In this document: one piece after another, positions 56,801 through 64,000 of the stretch | Position numbering within the stretch: the first letter of the stretch is position 1 | Layout of the letters: the number at the start of each line of letters is the position of its first letter | Origin: Macrobrachium rosenbergii | Taxonomy: Eukaryota > Arthropoda > Malacostraca > Decapoda > Palaemonidae | NCBI RefSeq assembly: GCF_040412425.1 | Contig: NC_089768.1 | Location: 699,001 to 763,000 of the forward strand | Direction: 5' to 3' | Length of the DNA stretch: 64,000 nt | Translations under genes and position numbers: made by a program | The notes under the pieces: model-generated | Seen by the model: only the letters and a program-made list of their open reading frames with translations | Databases searched by the model: none | What the model was told of the DNA's origin: nothing

Positions 56801-56882
56801 CGGGGTCCTGGGCGGCCCAGGGACACACCGAGCCAAGCCCATATGTCGGTTCCACCCCACGCCCACAGTTCTTCAGGAGTAG
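53844..56882 (+). pseudogene. pol: Gypsy-2 Pol: protease, RT, RNase H, integrase (broken)
   Basis: The protease site LVDTGA is intact (about 53865). RT is open at 54097-54927 with DGSWRPCGDYRHLS, KIFCKMDLLKSYFQVPV and catalytic YIDD (CVCYIDDIVIF, about 54755). Stops at 54925-54927 (TAG) and 55017-55019 (TGA in NY*RRF), a frame change in RNase H near 55340 and stops near 55470 and 55510 break the rest. The integrase zinc finger has HSLSH and CIPCQ; TTDRGPAF keeps the second catalytic Asp but is in a different frame from its surroundings. The carboxyl part (55971-56882) ends in GPYREPHRV and DWVTIDRLKPAF. Not functional. Confidence 0.85.
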
Positions 56883-56976
56883 GGGCCCACTCCAGCTACC
56901 TCAGCAGTTGCGTGATTAATGTTGTTTCATCCATTAGTTGCTCCTCTAATGATTGTTTTGTGGGGGGGCCAGTATT

Positions 56977-57315
56977 TGTAAGGGCTTCAAATCACCTCTC
57001 CATTCTTGTGTTTCGCTCCTCATATGTACATTAATCACGTCATATATGTTACTTGTTATTATTTCAGATTCTTTATATATCTCATTGTATACATCATTGT
57101 ACAGCCTTTCTACCGATATATATATCTGCCTTTACATGTTCTGTAATGCCTTATATATGTCTTTTTATGCCTGTTAACAAACACAAATTCTGTATGGATG
57201 CAGTTGGGGGGCCGCAGGTTGCCCTCTACCTTTCCGTCCGCTTTCAGCATTTTAAACAACTGTTGGGAACAATAAAGGATCAGTCTTTCACTTCCGACAT
57301 TTCTTGAACCTCACA
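56977..57315 (+). repeat. Gypsy-2 3' LTR
   Basis: TGTAAGGGCTTC...CCTCACA, 339 bp, with an AATAAAGG signal near 57270. It is preceded by the polypurine tract TGGGGGGGCC. Confidence 0.92.
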
Positions 57316-57319
57316 ATGG

Positions 57320-57599
57320 AAACATCAAAAATAGCAAGATAAGTTCTTAATATTAAGTTCCAATTAAAATTTTAGTTTTAAAGTTTTGGAATTAATTAAT
57401 TTTGTGAAAAGCCGGAACCTGGTGTTTCTTGCTGTCGATGGTCGGAACTTGCCCATTGTTGATTGCTAATTCGTAAAGCACAAATTTTTAAATGTTTTAG
57501 CTAAAAGAAATTTTCCACAACTTCTCATTAATACAGAAAATAATTTCAGATTATACAATGTCTACAATAATCTAGGCAATAAGTGAGAATTTAGACTAG
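57320..57599. other. Non-coding sequence between gypsy-2 and the tandem array
   Basis: AT-rich; nothing recognised. Confidence 0.4.
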
Positions 57600-58560
57600 A
57601 TTAATAGTGGATGTTGTCTGTAGCCTAAAACCTAAGATTACGTATCCTTAAGAAGCCTGACTTAGACCAAGGACCCTAGGATCAGATAATAACAAAATCT
57701 GGGGCAAAATAAATTGGTAGCCTAGCTATAAGGCTACATATTAGTAAAAATTTTTCCTTTTATATAAGCCTGTACACTTAAGCATGATCTAAATAATCCA
57801 GGATTAGGCAGTACCCTATATTAAGTGATAATTTTTACAAAACATCCTATTATTGGACTAAATCGTTAGCCTAGACCATGTAACCTAGGACTAGATGAAA
57901 TAGTAATCTGTGCTGGATGAGATGGTAACCTAGCTTTAAGGCTACATACTAAAGTATGTCTTTTATGTAACCCATACCCCTAAGTGTGAATTAAATTCTC
58001 CCGATTAGGCAGTAACCTAGATTAGAGTAAGTGATAGCCTATCTATAAGGTTACACATTAGTGACTTACTGTTTTATATAGTAGGCCAAATAGCATAGAA
58101 TTGGATATAAACAACAACCTGGGTTAGATGAAGGTTGAATTAAATTCTCCCGATTAGGCAGTAACCTAGATTAGAGTAAGTGATAGCCTATCTATAAGGT
58201 TACACATTAGTGACTTACTGTTTTATATAGTAGGCCAAATAGCATAGAATTGGATATAAACAACAACCTGGGTTAGACGAGGGTTACATATTAGTAAGTT
58301 TTTGTTTTTATAGCCTATATATTTAAGAGTGATCTATAATAATCTGGATTAGGCAGTACCCTATACTAGGCTAAGAAAGAACAAATAAGCCTAGGTTTAT
58401 TTATAAACAGTATCCTTGGCTCAATAAAATAACATAGTTTTTACCACTCTGTAGCCTATCTGTAATGCTACATACTAGTAGGATCTAATGTAGCCTCTAT
58501 CCTTAAAGGTGATGTAAACCTAGAGCAGGTAGTAGCCTACCCAGATTAAGTAGGAACCCC
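57600..58560 (+). repeat. Decayed tandem array of about 130-270-bp units
   Basis: The words ATTAGGCAGTA, CCTAG, TATAAGGCTACATATTAGTA and TTTTATATA recur in the same order through the region. One recent exact-length duplication has a 149-bp period: 57988-58136 and 58137-58285 differ at only a few bases. Units outside it are strongly diverged. Confidence 0.8.
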
Positions 58561-58599
58561 TTTTTAGGGGAATATCCTACTATTAGCCTGTAGGAGGTA

Positions 58600-59003
58600 C
58601 AAAATAATGCTGGCTGCGGGGGCAACGGTGCCTGCGGAGGGTGCTGCGTGGTGTCGTCGACGTCTCCCTCCAACAGGGCGGGCTTGAGGCGGTCTACAGA
58701 CACCCAGTAGTCCTTCCCGTGTATGGCCAACCGGAATGCTTTGGCGTTTCTCTCCAGCACACGGAAGGGCCCCCTGTAGGGCCTGGTTAAGGACTGGCGG
58801 ACGGCGTCGTTCCTGATGAAGACATGGGTGTTGGAGGACAGGCCAGGAGGCGTGAAAGATGATGTCCTATCGTTATACGTCCGCTGGCAGGGGGCAAACT
58901 TCCCGACCGTGTCACGGAGCCTCTGGACTGTCAGGTTGCGGCGATCTCCCGTGGTGAGTTCGCCCGGGACTACGAGGGGCTCCCCGTAGACTTGTTCTGC
59001 TGC
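58600..59003 (-). pseudogene. pol: Gypsy-1b integrase carboxyl end after the stop
   Basis: Same frame as the 867-codon part. It encodes QVYGEPLVVPGELTTGD, VGKFAPCQRTYNDRTSS, SLTRPYRGPFRVL and YWVSVDRLKPALLEGD, matching the ends of gypsy-1a and 1c, then a Gln/Pro tail. The natural stop was lost with the deletion that joins pol to the LTR tip, so the frame reads out of the element to 58503. Confidence 0.8.
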
Positions 59004-61607
59004 TTACAGGTCGCCGTTGGCGCTGGGCGCAGTCCTCAGCCCGAGGAGGACCCAAGGCAGGTGGTACTTCCAATCCTCGGCTGTGCAGCGGGCCCTGAGG
59101 GACGTTTTCATGGACCTGAGGAATCTCTCTACCAATCCGTTGGCCGCAGGGTTGTAAGCGGTGGTGCTGTGGTGAGAGGTCCCCAGCAGGCGTGCCAGGG
59201 CGGACCACAGCTCGGACAGGAAGGCAGGACCCCTTTCGGTGGTTATGTGGTCCGGAACACCGAACCGGCTGATCCAGGTGGAGAGAAGGGCCTCAGCACA
59301 CACACTGGCGGTGGCTTCCTGCATGGGCGTCGCTTTAGGCCACCTGGTGGAGCAGTCGACGATCGTCAGGAGATATCTGGCCTCGCCTGATGGTGGAAGG
59401 GGGCCTACCATGTCTACATGGATGTGTCCGAACTGCCTCCCCGGCTGGGGAAACTCGCCCACCCCCGACTCAGTGTGCCGCCCCACCTTGCTGGTCTGGC
59501 ACCAGATGCACTGTCTTGCCCAGGCCGTCGCGTCCTTCTGTATACCATGCCAGACGAACTTCTCTGCCAACAGCTTGGCCGTCGTCCTGCTGGAGGGGTG
59601 AGACAGCCCGTGGATAACGTCGAACACCAGACGGTGGCGGGAGGCGGGTACCAGTGAGCGGGGTTGGCCGGTGCTTACATCGCACAGCAGTGTTGGTCCC
59701 CCAGGGGCGAGGGGCACATCCTTCCACCTGAGCGATGTGATGGCGGTGCGGTAGGGTGGAATCTCTGGGTTGATGGTCTGCTCCCGGGCGAGGTCCCCGT
59801 AGTCAATCCCGAGCTGCACCGCATTGAGTTCAATCCTCAAGAGGGCATCTGCTACAGGGTTCTTCCTGCCGGGGAAGTGTTTGATTGTGCAGGTGAACTC
59901 CGCGATGGCCGCGAGATGCTGATGCTGCCTGGAAGACCATGCGTCCCCCTGCTTGGTGAAGGCGTGGACCAGTGGCTGGTGATCCATCCAGATTGTGAAG
60001 GGCGTACTCTCCAGGAGGAACTTGAAGTGACGTACCGCCTGATACACTGCGCACAGTTCCCTGTCGAAGGTGCTGTAGTGGGACTCTACGGGGCTGAATT
60101 TCCTGCTGAAGAAGGCGATGGGCTGGGGGGCTCCGGCGACGAGCTGCTCCAGGACGGCCCCACAGGCGACGTTGCTGGCATCCGTCATCAGCTGGAGGGG
60201 GGCGTTGGGGTCCTGGTGGGCTAAGGCGGTTGCCTCGGCAAGGGTGGCCTTCATCAGGGAGAAGGCCTGCTGTTGGTTGGGTCCCCACACTAAGGCCGTC
60301 GGGTGGCCCTTCAGCATCTCCGTCAGCGGGGCCATGGTGTTTTCGATCCCATGGATGAACCTCCTGTAGTAGTTGACCATCCCCAGGAATTCTTGTACGG
60401 CCTTAACAGAGGTAGGGGTGGGGAACCTGGTAACGGCTGCGACCTTCGATGCGAGTGGACAGATGCCTCCCGGTGATATCTCGTGGCTAAGGAAGTCGAC
60501 TCTTTTGTCGCCGAAGGTGCATTTATCGAACCTGACGACGAGGCCGTTCTCCTGCAGGTGCTGCAGGACCTTCCAGATGTGTCGCAGGTGTTCTTTGTGG
60601 GATCCGGAAAATACCAGAATGTCATCTACATAACAGACGCAGAAGTTCAGGTCCCCCAGGATGTTGTCCATCAGTCTCTGGAAGGTTGCCCCCACGTTCC
60701 TCAGGCCGAAGGTGGAGAAGGCGAAGACGTAGGACCCGAAGGGCGTGATGATGGTGGTTTTGAGGATGTCCTTTGGAGCTACTGGTACCTGAAAGTAGGA
60801 CTTCAAAAGATCTAATTTAGAAAATAGTTTGGCCCCGTGAAAAGAGGCCGTGAGATCCTGCATGTTTGGAAGGGGGTAATGATCTGGTTCAGTTGCGAGG
60901 TTGAGCCGCCTGTAGTTGCCGCAGGGTCTCCAGGAGCCATCCGGTTTCTGCACCATATGGAGGGGAGAGGCCCATGGGCTGGAGGCCTTCCTGCGTATGC
61001 CCATATGCTCCATCTCGGCGAAAGCGTCCTTGGCCTTCTGGAGGCGCCGAGGGGGGAGCCTCCGGAACTTTGCGTGCAATGGGGGCCCCTTTGTTTTAAT
61101 GTGGTGGTAGATTCCATGCTTTGCAAGGGCCCCGAGCACCTGACGTAGTTCGGGCTTGAAGACGTCGGTGAACTCTTTCAGCAGCTGGGTGTGCTGGTGC
61201 GGGGCGATAGAGAAGATGGCGGGTGTGCTGAGGCCCGTCGCCAGGGGGAGGGACTGGCAGGAGTTGGTGTCCAACAGGTGCTTGTGACTGACGTCGACTG
61301 CCAGGCTGCAGTGGACGAGGAAGTCCGCGCCCAGGAGTGGGGTCCTCATGTGCGCAACTATGAAGTTCCAACTGTACCTCCGGCCAAGGATGGAGATCGA
61401 CAGGAGCTTGGTGCCATAGGAGAGGATGGAGGACCCGTTGGTGGTCGTCAGGGAGGCAGCCGGGTCCGGCGGGCGTTTGCGGTCCTCTCTGGATGGCGGG
61501 AACACTGATTGTACGGCTCCAGTGCCGACCAGCATCATCCTGCCAGAGATGGTGTCGCAGACGTAAAACCCTAATGGTTTTGGGCTCCTGGGTTCCACTG
61601 CTAGCAA
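59004..61607 (-). pseudogene. pol: Gypsy-1b Pol, open for 867 codons then one TAA
   Basis: Protease, RT, RNase H and integrase core in one uninterrupted frame. Protease (about residues 20-110): the active site reads LVGTGA where gypsy-1a has LVDTGA, so the catalytic Asp codon GAC became GGC. RT (about 190-370): DGSWRPCGNYRRLN, SKLDLLKSYFQVP and catalytic YVDD. RNase H: MTDASNVACGAVL, FDRELCAVYQAV, WMDHQPL and NPVADALL. Integrase: HGLSH and CIWCQ zinc finger, HVDMVGP and IVDCSTRW, then TTERGPAF where TTDRG is expected, so the second catalytic Asp is Glu, and NGLVERF for the Glu. The stop TAA (59004-59006) replaces a Ser codon; the same frame continues to about 58503 with TRPYRGPFRVL. No frameshift was seen. 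Confidence 0.88.
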
Positions 61608-61639
61608 GGAGGCCTGTGCTATTGGCCGCCACCTCCCCC

Positions 61640-62360
61640 GTTTTTTTGGATGGGCGAAGGAGCAGGGGGGTTGACAGTTCCGGGTGTCCTTGCCGTACTG
61701 CTGGTGGCAGTAGCAAGGCCCCGGTTGTTGCTTCTTGTGGTGGTAGGTTGGCCGCCTCCTGGTGACGGCGCTTATCTCCTCCTCCGCGCTTTCCTCTGGC
61801 TGGAGGGAGTTGATGGGGTATGCAGGCGTGGATGCCTGCTTCGCTGCCCTCGTGGAGTCTGTGAACTGCTGCGCCTCCTGATCAGGTCATCGAGCGGCAC
61901 TGTATGAGGCCCGAGGATCTGGGTCTGAACCTCCAGGAGGAGGTGATGGAGGAAGATCTCCCTTGACAGGCTTATCTCCGACTGCCTGCCGCTGGCGTCT
62001 GCCCCGGGCAGTATGAGGAGGTCCTGGATCACACTCCAAGTCTCCCTGAGGTTCTGGTTGTGTCGAGGGTTGTTTACGAGGTCAAGGGCACGGGTGTCCC
62101 TCTCGGAGACTGGCAGGAGCAGGTCTCGACGAGCGAAGCCTTCAGCTTTCTGTAGATGACGGGACCTGCGGCAGACACCCACGGGGCGAGTGTCCTGTAG
62201 ACATCTTCGGGGAGGGCGTTGATCACGGCGTCTGCCTGCAGCACCTCGTCGGTGAGTCCCACCAGCCTGAACTGCCCCTCGACCCTGTAGAGCCATGATG
62301 ACGGGTTGCCGTGCGTGAAGGGCAGCAGCTTTATGGTGAGGGCAGGCCTTGTTTGGTCCA
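61640..62360 (-). pseudogene. gag: Gypsy-1b gag (two frameshifts, start codon cut)
   Basis: Begins at the second codon of gypsy-1a Gag (DQTRPALTIK). The first base of the ATG, read on the minus strand, is replaced by the neighbouring sequence, so the start is lost. VEGQFRLVGLTDEVLQADAV and APWVSAAGPV follow. Frame changes lie near 62110 (in SLPVSE) and 61875 (in LIRTAQQF). After correction the end reads the zinc-knuckle-like CYCHQQYGKDTRNCQPPC-type segment near 61690. Not functional. Confidence 0.75.
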
Positions 62361-62363
62361 AAA

Positions 62364-63830
62364 GGGACTTGGACAGTTTCTATAGATCTGAAAGATGCAT
62401 ACCATCCCTATCTCTGTTCCCTTCCACCCCTTCCTAAGGTTTAGGATAGGGAAAGATAGGTACAGATTCAAAGTCATGCCCTTTGGGCTAAACATTGCCT
62501 AAAGAATTTTTTACAAAATTAGCAATGGTATTTATTCAAGAACTCAAACAAAAAGGAATACAACTAATAGCCTTCCTAGACAACTGGTTGATTTGGGGGC
62601 CCGCTAGAAAAGAGTGCTTGAAAAACCTAAGAGCAATGGTCAACAGACTACAGTCAAAAGGTTTTATAATAAATAAATTGGAAAAAATCCCGCCCCACGC
62701 CCAGCAGACACTTTCAGTGGCTGGGACTGTTTTGGGATACTCTTCATGGCTGTTGTCTCTCTCCATCTTACTCAAAACAGAATAAGGCAAGTCCTCAAAA
62801 GGTTCCTTGCACAGCCCAGAGTTTCCAGATGGCACTTAGAAGGTATGATGGGGCTGCTGCAGTTCACATCAGTAATAGATCCAATACTATACTTTGATTG
62901 CCGCTAAAAATGTGAACAAATTTTGGTTATCGCATGCAAGAAAAAAGATGCAAGACCAACCTTATCAAAAGATTTAAAAAGTTGGGGAGCTACTTTGGCC
63001 TTGGACCCGGAAGAAATCCCTGGCGAGACAGGTCATCCTGACTCCTACGTCTGTACAATTGACAATACACACAGATGCCTCATTGACAGGTTGGGAGGAC
63101 ATTGGGAGGATCATCAGGTGGTGAGGAGATGGTCAGCTACTCTGAGGAATTCTTATATCAGTTCCCTAGAGCTGATGGCTGTCTTTTTGTCTCTCAAAAA
63201 ACTCAGACCTCCAGAAGAGAGAGACAACATAACTACAATGTCCTGCATCAAGAGGTCGGGCTCAAGTTCACCACCTCTCAGTATGATAATGCTAGCCCTC
63301 CTTCAGATGGTGCAAGCAAGGAAGTGGTACCTGTCTGCAGTTCACCTCACAGGGGGTCTCATTATAATGGCAGACTCTCTATCAAGGAAAATGACAGCCT
63401 CAACAGAGTGGATGTTGGACAACCACTCTTTTCAAACAGTAGCCAACATGCTTCGCAACTGGAAGTGGACCTGTTTGCCACATACAAGAATTACAAACTC
63501 CTAATATACTGTATGTGTCTCCAAACCTGGACAGCAAGAGATATTTTCCCAAAGACTGGAACAAGGGGAGTACAATATCTTTTTCATCCATTGTCCCAGA
63601 TTTCAAAGGTTTTGAGCAAACTTCTAACCTTCAAAGGAATAGCTTACTTAATAGTCCCAAATTGGCCAAACAAGCATTGGTTCCTATTACTTCAACAATG
63701 GACGAAATGATCAATTCCACTACCGTCCGCTGTTCTGTCCCAGACAGTAGGAGGGAAAGTCATTTATGCATCCTTTTTTCTGAGCTGAGACCTTCATGTT
63801 TGGATTTTTAAATAGCTATTGTGAAAATTA
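62364..63830 (+). pseudogene. pol: DIRS-D reverse transcriptase and RNase H (broken)
   Basis: Motif A is intact: TWTVSIDLKDAYHPYL (62366 onward). After frame changes, FKVMPFGLNIA is followed by an open part (62495-62785) in which the catalytic box reads FLDN (AFLDNWLIWG) where YLDD is expected, so one catalytic Asp became Asn. RNase H has HTDASLTGWGGHW, SSLELMAVFLSLKKL and MADSLSRKM, with the third acidic position (N-N-T or D-N-T type) unclear because of a frame change near 63240. The tail VDLFATYKNYKL and PNWPNKHWF is typical of DIRS Pol. At least four breaks. Confidence 0.78.
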
Positions 63831-63882
63831 CTCACCGAACATTGCTAGGTACCAATTGTAAAAGTTATGGACATCATCTATC

Positions 63883-64000
63883 CGGCAATACCAGTCCATA
63901 TGGAAGATATGGTTTGATTATACCCATACTGAGGGCCCAGTTGACATTTCTATAGAAACACTTTTTAATTTTCCTACATACCTTTTTGAAGACAAGTGCC
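63883..64000 (+). pseudogene. DIRS-D tyrosine recombinase, amino end (cut by window)
   Basis: One frame reads RQYQSIWKIWFDYTHTEGPV followed by DISIETLFNFPTYLFEDKC. This is the core-binding region of DIRS recombinases, where W..W..Y and a later YLFE..K stretch are common. The catalytic domain would lie beyond the window. Only 39 codons can be seen, so whether the gene is intact is unknown. Confidence 0.6.

Larger units (their letters stand above)
52845..57319 (+). mobile_element. Gypsy-2, Ty3/gypsy element with ATGG target duplication
   Basis: The 4-bp ATGG stands at 52845-52848 and 57316-57319. Between them lie a shortened 5' LTR (52849-53009), gag (53015-53782), pol (53844-56882), a polypurine tract (56961-56976) and a 339-bp 3' LTR (56977-57315). 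A deletion removed the second half of the 5' LTR, the primer-binding site and the gag start. Pol has stops and frame changes. Confidence 0.9.
58579..62360 (-). mobile_element. Gypsy-1b, coding body with almost no LTR
   Basis: Same family as gypsy-1a. In element orientation it starts inside the gag ATG at 62360 and runs through gag and pol. After the integrase tail it jumps straight to about 20 bp that match the last bases of the gypsy-1a 3' LTR (58579-58599, complement ends CCTCCTACA). The polypurine tract and the rest of both LTRs are missing. Confidence 0.82.
62361..64000 (+). mobile_element. DIRS-D fragment, runs off the window
   Basis: Starts abruptly in RT motif A and continues through RNase H, the Pol tail and the first part of a tyrosine recombinase at the window edge. 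Sequence and codon use (AT-rich) differ clearly from DIRS-A, -B and -C. No ITR or ICR is visible inside the window. Confidence 0.8.

Overview
This window is eukaryotic genomic DNA made almost entirely of retrotransposons. It is most like a decapod crustacean. That assignment is an inference from three things: at least five DIRS1-type (tyrosine-recombinase) elements or fragments, a superfamily known to be common in decapods; arthropod-style Ty3/gypsy elements; and very long (TA)n, (GA)n, (CA)n and (AAT)n microsatellites. No rRNA or tRNA gene, operon or prokaryotic signal is visible. Only one short segment (39761-39906) looks like a single-copy host exon.

Layout. 1-540: unassigned sequence and a Tigger/mariner-like end inserted at a TA. 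540-4908 (-): DIRS-A copy 1, truncated. 5348-7466: an interspersed repeat, a 31-bp minisatellite, (GA)n and (TA)n. 7523-8556: rearranged gypsy LTRs and an integrase tail. 11118-15480 (-): gypsy-1a with its 3' LTR, gag and broken pol. 15490-17480: a non-LTR (LINE-like) 3' fragment and a 110-bp inverted repeat around (AAT)n. 18.5-20.8 kb: microsatellites, a G-rich block and a 39-bp minisatellite. 20862-22117: three DIRS-A left ends close together.

22117-36045 (+) is DIRS-A copy 2, split in its gag gene by a complete DIRS-B (24771-31249). 37.8-39.6 kb is a decayed DIRS-E recognised by its circle-junction repeat. 40658-45315 (+) is DIRS-A copy 3, whose right terminus is split by a complete DIRS-C (45316-51582). 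52849-57315 (+) is gypsy-2 with a 4-bp target duplication. 57.6-58.56 kb is a decayed tandem array. 58579-62360 (-) is gypsy-1b, with a pol frame broken by a single stop codon. 62361-64000 (+) is a DIRS-D fragment running off the window.

How the parts work together. DIRS elements encode Gag, a reverse transcriptase/RNase H and a tyrosine recombinase. They have inverted terminal repeats (ITRs) and an internal complementary region (ICR) that stores the sequence of the joined ends. DIRS-A, -B, -C and -E all show an ICR next to the right ITR. Because DIRS-B and DIRS-C each sit inside a DIRS-A copy, a related copy elsewhere in the window gives the empty target site. Both comparisons show precise insertion without target duplication. 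Most coding regions are broken; the best preserved are the DIRS-C recombinase, gypsy-1a Gag and gypsy-1b Pol. Many breaks are one-base indels, some at homopolymers, so assembly error is possible for a part of them.
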